A stretch of DNA of 64,000 nucleotides from Fragilaria crotonensis (GCA_022925895.1 JAKSYS010000083.1:1-64000), one strand, 5' to 3'. Positions 31,062 through 43,663 are shown, counted from the first letter of the stretch. The notes: generated by a model not told the origin, from the letters alone. Made by a program: numbers and translations.

Positions 31062-33394
31062 ATGCAGGGAAATGAAGATTACGATCGTCGTGTCGTTCTG
31101 CATTTTGATGTCGATGCCATGTACGTGGCGTGCGAACGAGAGTTGAACCCTGACTTGCGAGGTGTTCCCGTTGGTGTATGCCAGTAAGTGAAACGGATCC
31201 GGTTCATGATGATCGGCTTCATCGTGTAATGTGTTGTTGTTCTTGTCAACTTGTCATTGTTCTGGATTCGGTTGTCATCGTTAACAATATGCGGAGATCA
31301 CAATGCAAGCGTCACTAACTCGTGATTGTAAACCATGCAATCTCCCTCTAAGATACAATCCTTTCGGAAAATTGCAAGAAACGAGTGCTAATGACGTTGA
31401 TCGACGCGTCATCATCCGGAATGGGACCATTCAATGTCACGACGACGCCAACGGGTCCTTGATAGCCGTCTCGTACGAAGCACGAGCTGCGGGAGTCAAA
31501 CGCAACGATCGAGGATTGGATGCAAGAATCAAGTGTCCCACCCTCACGATTGTTCAGGTTCCAGTCAAACGTGGCAAGGCAGATTTGTCGCTCTATCGGA
31601 GTGCCAGTGATCGAGTCTTTCAAGTACTCATTGATTCTATCGTCCAGTCCAAGTCGAATAATCCTACTCCGAGTTTAGTACAGGTAGAAATCGCCTCAAT
31701 CGATGAAGTCTATCTGGATGTCACCGACCTGTGCCAATTCATTTTGAACGATCAACACCATGATTGGGATTGCATCATATCAGTGGCCTCCAGTGTCACA
31801 ACGGTGGGTGGCATTGAGACCATGACCCAGGCGGCACATGTTGCCAATGCTCTCAAGAAGGATGAAGTGCGGAAGGGGTCAGCATGGCAAATCCGCGACA
31901 CCACGACCACACTGGATCCAGGTAGTTTGGAATGGTGGAATCGACGTCGAGAGGGATGGAACAATGGAGAACAAATGTTGGCCGTGGGGGCCTACTTGGC
32001 GGCAAGGGCTCGTGCGGCCATTCTAGATGCCTTTGAAGGTGTCTATACTCTCTCTGGAGGAATATCGTCCAATAAGACACTTGCCAAACTAGCGTCGGGA
32101 TTGAAAAAGCCGAATCGACAAACGCTGATACATCGAGGCAACCCAGTGGCTCTCGAGAACTATTTTATCCCCTTCCGTTGGATCGAATTCGTGGATTAGG
32201 GGTAAGCTGGGTGTCATGGTCGGTGAGAAATTGAATGTCACAACGCTGGGCCAATTGGCCCAAGTTTCCCTTGTGACGTTGACCAGTACCTTCTCAGACG
32301 ACATGGCAAGGTTTCTCTATGATATCGGAAGGGGTATTTGCCGGGATGCCGTGACGACACGGACTAAACCGAAGAGTATTTCCTGCGGCAAAACTTTTCG
32401 TGGCAAGTTGGCCATTACGGATTCTGAAAGGTTAAGAAAGTGGACCGAAGAGCTTTGTGAGGGCTTGTTGGAACGAGTCTCGGCTGATCGAGACCAACAC
32501 AATCGAATGCCGAAATTGTTAATGACAAGTATACATTTCAACTCGTCGGATAGTCATGTGTCCAAATCTGGCATGGCTCCGAGAAGTCTGGAATCCTTTT
32601 CCAAAGTTTGCGTCGATCTGATGGAAAAGCTAGCTGCTACGAAACCGGACACCCCTATTATTGGACTTACGGTTGCTGCAACCACCTTTGTGGATGTCGC
32701 CAAGGGGTCTGCCTCGATCACTGCAGCCTTCAATCGCACGGTTGCATCTGATAGTATCGGCTTAAGCAATGTATGCAATCCCCCAATGTCTGACCATGAA
32801 TCGAAACGAAGTGTCAAGCCAGCATCGGCCATGGATCAATGGCTGCAAAGTCAGAGCGCTGTCGACGAGAAGAAGGCGACGGACTGCAGAACAGTTTTCT
32901 CGAGCGTTGTCTCGCAAAAGGCAGATCGTCCAGGAGGGACGATACAGCGATTTCTGTCAAATCATTCTTTGACATCGCCCAGTAATGACTTGATGTGCGC
33001 TGATCAAGACATTGACCCGGAAGTCTGGAGGGAGTTACCGGAGGACGTTCGAATATCCTTGCAAAAGGAATGGGAAGCGATACCGCGGCGTCCGCTGCAA
33101 GCACGCCCGTCTGTTGCTTCGATAGCCAAGCGAACGTCACAAGCGAACTTCACGACAGCGCACGACATTGATCCAGAAGTTTGGAATGAGCTCCGGAGGA
33201 AATTCGATCATCGCTGCGCCGAGAGTTTGGAAAACAATCCAAGAAGGCTAGAACAGGGATTGCGTCTTTTTTCGTTCCTACCGAACGATGATGGATCATG
33301 TAATCGTTGTTTTGGAGCATTCGTTAAGAATATGAAGCGTAACAGGTTGGAGTACAAGTACTCCATTTACCACATTCCGCCTGTCGAATGGTGA
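31062..33394 (+). CDS. POLH: Y-family DNA polymerase eta, two exons (two frameshifts)
   Basis: Exon 1 is 31062-31183 and exon 2 begins at 31353, with a 169-base intron (gtaagt...ctaag). Pol eta copies past lesions such as UV dimers. Motifs: FDVDAMYVACERELN with the first catalytic Asp, PVGVCQ-YNPFG across the junction (the YNPFG signature favours eta), VSYEARAAGVKR, VQVPVKRGKADLSLYRSAS, SIDEVYLDVTDL with the Asp-Glu pair, and SGGISSNKTLAKLASGLKKP. Two missing bases near 32172 (C run) and 32203 (G run) break the helix-hairpin-helix region. Restored, it reads PLPLDRIRGLGGKLGVMVGE. The total is about 721 residues. The C-terminus has no UBZ finger. It has a UBM-like motif, DIDPEVWRELPEDVRISLQK, and a shorter second copy, DIDPEVWNELRRKF. 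REV3 follows 463 bases downstream on the same strand. Confidence 0.9.
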
Positions 33395-33857
33395 TGTCGT
33401 TCACAGCTTTCTTCGCTTCCCTGTTGTTCCCACTTCCCACCATCACAGAAAAGTCAAAACTTCCCTCCGACCTTTTACTCTGGGAGCGTACTGTTGGATA
33501 CAGAAGTACTGGAGTACCAGTACCTTGTAGCTTGTACATAATGCATTAGGGTTCTCCTGTGCCGGTACGACGTACTTCCTGCATCGCGTAACGGTATCGC
33601 AGTAGAATACTTCCTACACAGTAATCAGGGTACTCCAGTACGGCGAGTGCAACACTTCGAGTGCCAAGGAGCAAAAAGCACATCATTCACACACATGCTC
33701 GTTGCGAATCTCGAGGGTCGCACGTAACACTGTTCAAAGAGTTCCCAATTGGCGATGAGGGTCTATGATTAATGTGTCATTGTGCTTTCCCTTCCCTATT
33801 CGTCACCTTGCCTTAACTAAACCTCATGTTGATTCCGAACGCTTTCACATATAACTC
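33395..33857. promoter_or_regulatory. POLH-REV3 intergenic region with GTAC cluster
   Basis: 463 bases. GTAC cores occur at 33488, 33513-33535 and 33565-33640 (AGTACTGGAGTACCAGTACC). This is probably the promoter region of REV3. Confidence 0.4.
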
Positions 33858-36800
33858 ATGGGCGTCTTGGATGAAAGCGAGAACCATACTCCTTTCTCGT
33901 TGTCAAATGAGGACAACCTTTCATTGGATCACGACGCCACGCCCAATAGCGCAGGCTTTGCAGCTCCGTATCATGATGACAACGAGCTGGATGACGAACT
34001 TCCCTTCATTTCAGTACTCAATATTGTGATAGATCATTGTATGGTGGATCCAACTCCCATGGAACCAAAGGAATTTGAGAAGCGACAAAAGGTGCCCGTC
34101 CTTCGTGTCTTTGGTCCTGTTGTTCGTGGGGGGAGCGACGAAGAACCGTGGCAATCCTGTTGTCTGTACATCCACGGTGCATTTCCCTATCTTTTAGCAC
34201 GCCCCGTTGCGGCAGGTCCCGACGGCTCGTCGACGGCAGTTTCGGCTGGAGAAGGATATGTAGATTGGGATTCGGTCCAGTCAGTGAAGGCAATCACGTC
34301 CCAGCTGACGGACACTTTGGAAAGCATGATTCAAGAGTCCTTGGAAGGATCTCCTTCAGTCAACAGCGCAAACAAGGCTCGTCCTACCAGGATCATTCGA
34401 TCGATATCTGTAGTGGTGGGTAGAGGATTCTACACCTACTGTCCTGGCCCTGCAGCTCCCTTTTTGCGTGTTGAATACTACGACCCCAAATTGCGATGGA
34501 AAGTTAAAATGATGCTCGAACGAGGTCTCGATCTACCAAAGAGTTTCCATCCTGATCCAGAGCAATACGATCAACATCTGCCGAGTAAATCCACTACAGA
34601 CGCACTCACCTTTCATTGCTACGAAGCACACATTCCGTACACCATGCAGTTCTTCAAAGACTGGAACCTCGCCGGGATGTCCTACATCCATCTCTCTCCC
34701 GGTGGAAAATTTCGAACACCTCTTCCCAAGAGCCATCGACCTCGCACCAAGATGGTTTCCTCTCTTCCCCTTGCAAACACCTTTGTCCAAGACAATACTG
34801 ACGCGGATCACATTTGGCAAGTCTCAGCTTGTTGCAAATCTCTGAGTTACGACAGTCGGGAAGGAAATCACATGCGTCAGTCCTCCTCTGTGGAAGATTC
34901 AAGTCAAGAGTCCAACACGATGAGGCGAGATCCCGTGTGGAGCAAAAAAGAAACAAGTTGCGACCTGGAGTTTGATTGCAGTGTCGACCAAATCATGAAC
35001 ATTCGCACGGTCATGATGTCCAAGAGTGGCGATAATTCGGTTCAGTGGAGAGCAGTTCCGTCATTGCGTGAGATTTGGAGGCAGGAACGCCGACGCATGT
35101 CGCTGTTGTTACCACCTAAAGATGATTTTTTGAGTCAGCCAGAGCATCCAGCAGCACCTCCATTTACGCTCAACGTTAAGCAGGACGCCTCCGTTCCTGG
35201 GACAAGACTTGCCGTCTTGGGTATGAAAAAACTTATGCGTGTCAGTCAAGGATTGGAGCAAGAATTCAATCGCGCCATGAAGCAAATAATTCATCGGTAC
35301 TCTGCGCAAGTCCTTCGGGCGGACCAAATGTTGTCAGCACGAAAGCAATGCAACCCACTGTTGAACAGTGTTGCCCTTACCCAAGACTCATCAGGACCCG
35401 ACGATGCCGATGCCCTGGACGCACTCGCAGCACTGGGTGGTCAGTTCGGACAAGATGCTGGAGTTTCAGAGAGCCAAGTTGGTCACTTGGCAGACGTTCC
35501 GTCTTTATCACAGATTCCTGACGACGAATACGAAGGGAGTGCAGTTCTCTTCAGTCAGCGAGTCGACAGGGGAGAAAGCGTGGAAGAGAGTCAATATGAG
35601 CATGTCGAGGACTACATAGACCCAAGCACATTAGCTCCCTACGACGATTTTGAAGAGGACGAAGAGGAGTACATGGATGAACATGAGTTTGAGCTGGCAC
35701 TGACAATGCTTGAGAACGGCATTGCGAGAAAGGAGTCACATAGCACGACATACCCTCCCAGCCACTCCCAGCTGGAATCTGTTGCCTGGAGCAAGGCGGA
35801 CAGCTCTGATGAAAGCGGAGGTGACGATGAGCGGGAGCCAGTATTGAATGCAACCACTCCAATTTCGAGGTGCTCTTTACCGCCGTCGATGCCAGCCTCG
35901 ACTCCTCCCTCGACTTCCAGTCGTGTCGTAACCACTCGAATCGCCGGCACTCTCTTCGCCCCAAGCATTCTCCCGCCGTCTAGAGCACAAGTCGAATCAA
36001 GGGAAGTTACTGGTACCACGACTCGTTGTCTTTATCAACTCGAACGTCATAGGTCTGCACCAACGTGGTTGATCCACACATCCCGATACATGGCTCTGCG
36101 TGAAAATCTACTGACTCAAAAATTGGTGTCGCCCACTTGGGGACCGCGTTGGACCGAGGGAAGGTTCATCATCACCTCAGTGGCGAAACCTCCGTCCCGG
36201 TTTGAAGTCGAGTCATGGTTGAAGAAACAGGCTCGGAACAGTATCACAAAGGAAGTCTCGTCGTCAAAGCCGGAATCAAAGCACGTTGGATGTGTATCGA
36301 AACTAACGGGGGTGCAATTACAGATAGACGACAATTCCAGACAGTTGACAGCAGCGATGACCACTAATCGGAAACGACGGCGCGTTGAGTTCAACGGCGC
36401 AGTTCAAGAAGTAGAGCAAGTCGAGTGGTCGACAAGTCAACCGGTGCCTTCTCAATCTCAGTCGTGTTCTCAGAAAGATACTGCTATAAGAGCAGACGGG
36501 GGATTGGACTCGCTTTCAAAGGTTTCTAGTCCAGAAGTAGGAAACCCTCAATGTGGAAACGCATTGTCGTTCCAGATGACTGGTTCTGCCAGCAACAGTG
36601 AATCGCAAGAATCAGCACAACCTCTAGATGGAATCGGGCAGCAAGGTGGAAGGATATTTGTTGAAGGTGGGGGTGGCCTGAAGACCAAGACTAAAGCTTC
36701 ACCCAAGCGTTCAAATTTCGACGGTCAAGTGACGAACAAGAAATCAGGGATTTCCTCTCTTGATCTGCCCAACCCGCTTACGATAATGTCGATCGAGATA

Positions 36801-39800
36801 CATGTCCAATGCCGTACTGGTAGGGCTGGGGTCAGTGATTCAAAGGAAGTTGCGATGAGGCCTAACCCAGAAAAGGATAAAGTTTCGGCGGTAGTGTATG
36901 TCTACGCAAGGGATCCTGGGGGTGGCGAGGCTATGCAGTTCCTAGAAAAGGGATGTGTGTTTGTGCCATCTGAAACCGAGTTGAGAGGAGCTCCATTTGA
37001 AAACAATGTTGCAAGTCAACTCTCGAAGCGCATAGAAGCGTCACTTCCTCGTGTGACGATGGGGGTACATTCAGACGTCACCTTGGAGGCGGTTCGCGAC
37101 GAGAAGCAGCTCATGCTTCGCTTTGCGTCGATCGTTAGATGGAAAGATCCTGATATGCTGCTGTCATGGGACTCTCAAGGCAGTGGTCTTGGGTACATCA
37201 TCGAGCGAGGGTGCATTCTTGGAAGTCCGTCAATGCCTCGACGAATTCGCCAAGTAAAACAATTTCAACGGACGTCGATATGGCGCGTCTGCTTGGGAGG
37301 TTTCCAACCGCCAAACAGACCAAGGATAATAGTGCCAAATCTTTCTTTGTTGGGAATAAGGCAGAGGTCGACCGCAAGGAAGTCGATAAATCCAAAGGTG
37401 TGCCCGATGTTGTGGATAATAAGCATCAATGGAAAGGGAGTGGTCTTGGGGCCGAATGGGACGAAAGAGTTGGTCCGGGTGTCGCTGCTGCGTCCATTGT
37501 AAGTCTTCTGATTTGTTTGCTTGTTGGTTTGTTGAAAGCGAGAACTCACATAATTTGAAGGTGGGACGACTGGTATTCTCTGGGTGGAAGCTGGTGGCCG
37601 AGGAGGTTAAACACCCGAATTCGTCGTATTTGCCTGCAATGGTGACAACCGTTCTCGGAAAGAGAATTCCTTTCCACGATGATATCGTACTTACCGACTG
37701 GTATGCTCGCGATTCAGGTAGGGAAAGGTGGAGAACGATTCACCATCGATTGACCCAGGCCGTTGCCAGTCTACTCATGCTCGATGGGCTGGACATCGTC
37801 GGCCGAGCAGGCGAGGCTGCCAGGCTTAGCGGAGTGGAATTTTCGCAAAGTTTCCCTGGAATCCGAGGGTCGCAGTACAAGGTCGAAGGTGTGCTATTGC
37901 GGGCGTTGAAAAGCATTCAGTCTGACGAACGCGGAAACAAGAAAGGCGAAGTTAAGACTCCTGGACACCAAGTGCAAAGTCTAAGTAGCGAAAGCAATTC
38001 GCAGACACAAAGCCCGTGGAAACTACGACGAGGTATTGAATCGAAAGAAACGGCTTGTGTGAGTCCTATTCACAATATATCAGATCGATGCTATTTTTTT
38101 TACTCCCCTGGAGTGAATGATACAAACAATCAAGAAGCGCTGGAATGCCAGGCGTTGAATCTAGAACCTCAATCTGGCATTCAAACAGATCCTGTCATCG
38201 TTTGCGATTTCACAGCCTTGTACCCTTCTTTGGTGATCGCATACAACCTTTGTTACTCCACCATTGCAGGGAAACTGGACTACCACAGTACGAGGAGTGA
38301 AATGAGGCGTGAAGGACGCACAACGGGAAAACTGGGCCCCTTTCTGTACTCTGAACGACGAAGTGCGACTGTACTTAACCATCACATCAAATCTCTTGCG
38401 GATAACGAGAAAAATGGAATGAATACTGAGGAAGACGAAAAGTACTACAAAGACAGGGCGTACGCTGTACCAACTGGTTCTATCTATATCTCCGAGAGCG
38501 TTCTGAGAGGAGTCTTACCTCAAGTTCTCGATGAGATACTCAGCACTAGGCCATGCTCAAGAAGGCGGCGAAGCAATACAAAAGCTTGTTCTAATCTTTC
38601 ACCCGCCGTCTTGCGTCAACTTGAAGCCCGTCAGCTGGCACTCAAGTATGTTGCCAACGTAACCTATGGTTATACGAGTGCCACTTTCTCTGGGCGCTGC
38701 GCCATGCCCCTGCTGGCGGATACAATTGTCGAATGTGGACGTCGGACGCTCACCAATGCAATGAACTTAGCAAACGAATGGGGAAGAGACAAAAGTGGGC
38801 GATGGTACGGAGCAGAGGTGATTTATGGTGACACAGATTCTGTGTTTGTGAAATTACCCGGTCGTACGGTTCGAGAGGCCTTTGAATTTGGAGAGCACTT
38901 CTGCAACGTCGTGACTGCTTCCAACCCTCCACCTGTGCAGCTTAAGCTTGAAAAGGTGTATCTTGGCTCCATGATGCAAACCAAGAAGAAGTATTGCGGC
39001 ATGAAGTTTGAGTCGAAGGACCAAAAGAAGCCAACGTTCGAAGCCAAGGGAATTGAGACCATTCGAAAGGATCAATGCGCCCTCACACAGAAGGTCCTTC
39101 GGAATTCACTGGTCACACTTTTTCGCAGTGGTATTGATGACGTTAAATCGTACCTCTTCAGGCAGTGGGCGTTGATTTTGGCGGGGAACCTACCTGTTTC
39201 AGACTTTATCTTGACTGGGAGAGTTCGCAGCAAATACCGAGGCGGTCGAGTTGGTCCTGTACAAGCCGCCTTGGCCCGTCGATTATCAGAAGCAGATCCT
39301 GGACGGGTCGTTCGCGCAAAGGAGCGGTTGGCTTATGTGATTGTTGCTACTCCAGGCGTGACCTTTCGCCTCCGTGACTGCGTGTTGACACCGATGGAAC
39401 TACTCGAACAATGGGATGCCTTTACCATTCACTCTGCATATTACATTACCAAGCACGTCAATGCTGCTCTTCAACGATGTCTCGGTTTGGCTCCGTACCA
39501 TGTTAACGTGAGTGCTTGGTTCGAGTCGTGTCCCAAACCCCGCAAGAGGATCCATCATTGGCCCATTACGAGAAGCGGTAGTAACGTGATGATATCGTCG
39601 TACTTTGGTTCGGATATCTGTTCCCTCTGCGGCAGAAAGTGCCGAGCTGAAGGCAGCGCTCGGGCTGTCGTGTGCGCCGCATGCCGCAAGGACTCGGTGG
39701 AGGCGGTAACAACGGCCATGTACCGCTTGAGCCAAGCTCAAAGGGAAAGTAATTATGTTGCTTCTCAATGTTCCGCGTGCAATGGATGCTTTGAAGATGC

Positions 39801-39999
39801 ATCAACCTTTGCCGTGATGAAGGGAAATGCGTCAACCACTCGTTCTTCCTTGTTGGTCCAAGTGAAGACTACTCCAGGTATTGTTACACCCATTGCGAAT
39901 TGCACTTGTATAGACTGTCCGACGACGTTTGAAAGGCACCGCCTCCGTGAGGCTGAATTGGAGGCGCAAGCAATTTGCAAATCACTAGATTTAATTTAG
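33858..39999 (+). CDS. REV3: DNA polymerase zeta catalytic subunit REV3, two exons (one frameshift)
   Basis: Exons are 33858-37498 and 37561-39999, with a 62-base intron (gtaagt...ttgaag). One base is missing near 37220. The total is about 2026 residues, between yeast and human sizes. The N-terminal B-family domain is clear: VPVLRVFGPVVRG, CLYIHGAFPYLLARP and YYDPKLRWKVKMMLERG. A long low-complexity insert follows, as is usual for REV3. The exonuclease-like region has DPDMLLSWDSQGSGLGYIIE and, after the intron, VGRLVFSGWKLVAEEVKHPN. Polymerase motifs are A, CDFTALYPSLVIAYN (about 38206); B, KYVANVTYGYTSATFSGRC (about 38646); and C, YGDTDSVFV (about 38824). The C-terminal CysA (CSLCGRKC...CAAC) and CysB (CSACNGC...CTCIDC) are present. 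CysB would hold the iron-sulfur cluster that binds the accessory subunits. The enzyme extends from mismatched or damaged ends in translesion synthesis. Confidence 0.95.
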
Positions 40000-40624
40000 C
40001 TCAAGGGCGACGTCCCTCATTCATCAAATTAGTACCTCTTGTGCTCAATGGACCCCGGTTCATGGCATCATCTCTTGCCCCTGGGTACGACTGAAATTCG
40101 AGAATTCTATCGAGGAAACATCTCCGTCGTTATTTTCACCAACTTGTGCAGTGCCCGGATGTGATGAGCGCTCTACACACTATGCATTCGTCTGTGAAGA
40201 AAGGCAAGACGTGCGAGTGACACTTCCACAGATGTATGCACTGATTTACGCTATAGGGTGACTTGCTGCAGTGGTTTACTTCTGTTATGAAAGGATATGT
40301 TCTTTCATTCATAAATAGTAATATCTGATACACTTTTCAGCCCTCGCCAGGCTTCCGCATTCATCTCTCGTGATAATACTCCGAGTACGCAAGGTATGTT
40401 TTTCGCATGCAAAGAACTATGGTGGTGCGATGCTTATAAATTGTTGAAGAAGTTGATTCGATGACATGAATGACACGGATAATCGACTTGCACAATAAAT
40501 TACACATCGATTCAGAACCCTCGGACTCAAGACGCTAATGAAAAGCGATTTATCACAGTAGAAGAAACAGCAGAAACCACCTTGAAGCATCACATGGTAC
40601 CACGGCAGTTGGTGGTACGCAAAA
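40000..40624. other. Convergent 3' intergenic stretch
   Basis: 625 bases between the REV3 stop and the stop of the glycosyltransferase-like gene. No gene, repeat or RNA was recognised. Confidence 0.5.
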
Positions 40625-41822
40625 TTATATCCAATTCCAATTCACTTCGAGCGTATAGTTTATCAGATCGGCTGTCTCGGGTGTCAAGATCCTGGATGTC
40701 TTGAAAAATATCACCTCATCCAAGGACGGGATTCTTCCAAAATACTCGATCAGTGGTTTGCCTAACCAGATATCACCCAGAGTTTCGTTGGCGTACTTAT
40801 TCAAACAATGTGTTTTGTTGAGCCCAAAAAGGGTTGTAGGTCGCACGACAGAAGAGATCCCATATCCGGCTTGCACAATGAGTTCACTCAACTTGATCTC
40901 GTACCCCTCAATAATCTTGTACTGAAAGGTATGGAAATCCAAGCCCAAATGATCCTTTCGTTTCGTACAATCGTATATTGCACCGCCGTCCATAACAATC
41001 TGTAGCCCTTCTCGGTCCATGGCATACATCATTGACTGAACATGAGGGTGAAGGTAGGCACAGTTCATGGTGAGGCCCACCATTTTGACTCCATCTCGGA
41101 GTTTTTGTAGAAAGACGCTCGTCCAGGGTCGGTTGGCCCATTGCGGAGACGGACCCGTGACGCCGCAATTAATGTACACGAAATAGTTGTAGTACGCAGC
41201 AATCTTGGTGTTGTTGCGATTCGTCACTACCGCGGGACGGTCAGATTGTTCCGTATATTCAATGGCGACGCGTACCGAGTCCAGATCCAAACAAGAATTG
41301 TTGCGTGCAATCAACTTTACATAGTTTCCGTAGTTGCGATGGCATTTGTCGTGCAATTCGTCAATTTGCGTTTGATACTTGGACTTGACAACTTCCGTCA
41401 CGACAAGCAGGGTATCTTGGGTTTGGCAATGAATGCCGTGTCGTAAAAAGAATTCAAAGTTAAGCCGATACAGTTCCATCTTGTTATGTTTCCACGAGAT
41501 TTTTCAGGCTTGATATTCGGGTCCATCAGGTCGGTCGGCCCTGAATAAACAACAAGGATTTTATCAAAGTTGGATCTGAAGTAAGTGTCTGCTGCGTGGT
41601 GGACGTTTGTGTCTGATTGCCCTTACTCATCTCCGTTTCTGTCATGTTTGGAGTCTTGACCTGAACGGTTTGTTCCACCGGAGGCGAGTTTTCGGACGCA
41701 GCCAAAGCGGAGTCCATTAGACGTGAGGCACTCCATAGATTTTCACTGATGGACACTGTATACACCAGCGAAAGAATCACACAGACAATGATTGGAACGA
41801 GAAGATGATTCGTTTGCATCAT
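40625..41822 (-). CDS. Type II membrane protein, glycosyltransferase-like (two frameshifts)
   Basis: Two ORFs (41822-41526 and 41479-40625) plus a short piece between them in a third frame belong together. Restoring two missing bases, near 41568 and 41495, gives about 399 residues. The N-terminus has one hydrophobic anchor (HLLVPIIVCVILSLVYTVSI) and then a Thr/Gln-rich stem. The middle piece reads DKILVVYSGPTDLMDPNIKP. It joins MELYRLNFEFFLRHGIHCQT and QDTLLVVTEVV, a pattern I associate with a family in diatoms and green algae that is otherwise uncharacterised. Later segments include YFVYINCGVTGPS, PWTSVFLQKL, VKMVGLTMNC, HPHVQSMMYAMDREGLQIVM and CLNKYANETLGDIWLGKPLI. The anchor, stem and globular layout suggests a Golgi enzyme acting on glycans. 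No catalytic DxD motif was identified. Confidence 0.5.
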
Positions 41823-42307
41823 TGCCTGTTTGTTAGATTCTTGGAGATTTCATGTCTTACGTCTTACCTCATTCCAGTATAGAGTATAGCGCACTATTTA
41901 CTTCTCACTTTTCAAGTCATCGAAAATCCTTACATAGTGCCTGCGCTGCGCTCGTCAATAACGGAATCCGGAACTCCCAGGAACTCAAAACGATACGTAT
42001 AGAACCTGCGCATGCCATGAGCATCTCAGGAAAGTTAATCTTGTCGTTTCAATTTCAACTAGACTATAAGAAACACGAATACAGATATATGCATGGGTAT
42101 AAGCAGTCGTGAATACCTTGCATATTGGATGTGTATCTTAAGCCATGTTTTTAAAAGGGTCACACAGGTCAGAGGTCAGGCTCCCAGTTGTCACACTTCG
42201 AACTCCTGAATTTCGTGTTCGATGCAATTCCCATCAGTCTTGCACCTCGCACTTGCATTCTTGACTATTCTCATTTCTCAATATCGACACACAAAGAAGA
42301 CACTTCC
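41823..42307. promoter_or_regulatory. Divergent promoter region
   Basis: 485 bases separating the start of the glycosyltransferase-like gene from the start of the His-rich protein gene. Nothing specific was recognised, and GTAC motifs are rare here. Confidence 0.35.
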
Positions 42308-43663
42308 ATGTATCACTTCAAAACAACCCCCTTTCGTGGGCCCCAGCCACGATCGTTGTCCCACGATAGTGACTTTTCTGGGCGTCCGGATGACAGCACG
42401 GGATCTCCCGAGACGAATGGAATAAAAATTGCACTTCAGGAGGAACGCAGTCACGATAGGGCACAGAAGCTGCAAGCTCTCTACGAATTAAGTTCCGACA
42501 AGGATTGTTCCTTGAACAGGAATGCTGATTTTCGAACGATAGCTGCCGCCCCAATATCACTCAAGTCTGTCTCACCAAAAGAAGCAGCCGCTGCTTTTCA
42601 AAAGAGAGAAATCATGTCTCGTGATGGTCTCCAGAACAGTGACAAATCAAAACGTCATCATCACCACGAGAAGGTCCAAGCGATGGCCACGAGCAGTCAG
42701 TCAAAGAGTGGAATCGTGACACCCCCAGCATCCGAGAGCCCCCCAGCGACGAGTTCAACACGAACCTCCAAAGGATCGTCCCCTACAACAATTCCAAAGA
42801 GCCGAAGTATGGATCACCCCGAACGCCATGTTGATCGTCACAGGCAGATTCGACGGACTGGTTCCGAAGACATGGACGTTCCCAGTCTGGCGGAAATCCG
42901 AGTTGACGCTGATCATCCTTTCCATCAACAAGGGCGCACCTTGGGCGTCCAAGATAATCCGGTGCCACTTCCAAGTGAAACATCGAATCCACCGATTGCT
43001 CGTACCAACCTCGGTTCCCTTCATCGAGGTAGCTCCAAGAACGCGCACGACTCCGCCATGACGCCATCCGTTCAAAAATACGCAGGATCTTCATCAACAA
43101 ATGGCGATTTTGGTATACCTCGCAACTACACCATGGATGATGGTGATGATGATGGGGATTCAAACATCTTGTCCATCCGCCGCACAGGTTCTGGGGGTCT
43201 CATCCTGCAAGACAAGGAAGCCTACTACAGAGTCAAGGCGTTGGAATTGCAGTCACGATTGGAAAATGCCGATAATCGCGACACGAGTCTCAACAGCCAT
43301 GCCGTGTTCCATGCACATGAGGATCATCATCATCGTCACCATGACCACCACGAGCACCATGGGCACTTTAGTGCCGCCCTAAAACTCTCTGAATCCATGT
43401 CTCCCCAAGACGCTGCAGCTGTCTTTCGACTCCGGAAGCAACAGTATGTAGAGAAGCATTCGAATGACTCTTCAGATCCACTTTTGACAAGCCATGAGCG
43501 AGAGGAGAAGGAGAAAGAACTTGCCAAGGTCAAGGAGTCACTGGAAAAGGCAGGTGGACCGCCACTTGCTCGATCGCCGTTTCGTGTCCATCAACAAAAC
43601 ATTGCACCACTGGATTACCAACCGTCCAACGGCGTACTGTACGATCTCCCCACATTGTGTTGA
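42308..43663 (+). CDS. His/Ser-rich protein with two diverged internal repeats, function unknown
   Basis: A 451-residue ORF from ATG 42308 (MYHFKTTPFRGPQPRS); the longer frame begins only at a TTG. No known domain was recognised. Two related segments are present. The first is around KIALQEERSHDRAQKLQALY with SLNRNADF and then SVSPKEAAAAFQKRE. The second is around KEAYYRVKALELQSRL with SLNSHAVF and then SMSPQDAAAVFRLRK. Each ends in the same S-x-SP-(K/Q)-(E/D)-AAA-x-F motif. The second is interrupted by a His-rich block of HHHRHHDHHEHH type, which could bind metal. The middle is disordered Ser/Pro/Thr. An Asp-rich MDDGDDDGDSN stretch lies between the repeats. A structural or scaffold role is possible, but the sequence does not say. 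Confidence 0.7.
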   Translation: MYHFKTTPFRGPQPRSLSHDSDFSGRPDDSTGSPETNGIKIALQEERSHDRAQKLQALYELSSDKDCSLNRNADFRTIAAAPISLKSVSPKEAAAAFQKREIMSRDGLQNSDKSKRHHHHEKVQAMATSSQSKSGIVTPPASESPPATSSTRTSKGSSPTTIPKSRSMDHPERHVDRHRQIRRTGSEDMDVPSLAEIRVDADHPFHQQGRTLGVQDNPVPLPSETSNPPIARTNLGSLHRGSSKNAHDSAMTPSVQKYAGSSSTNGDFGIPRNYTMDDGDDDGDSNILSIRRTGSGGLILQDKEAYYRVKALELQSRLENADNRDTSLNSHAVFHAHEDHHHRHHDHHEHHGHFSAALKLSESMSPQDAAAVFRLRKQQYVEKHSNDSSDPLLTSHEREEKEKELAKVKESLEKAGGPPLARSPFRVHQQNIAPLDYQPSNGVLYDLPTLC

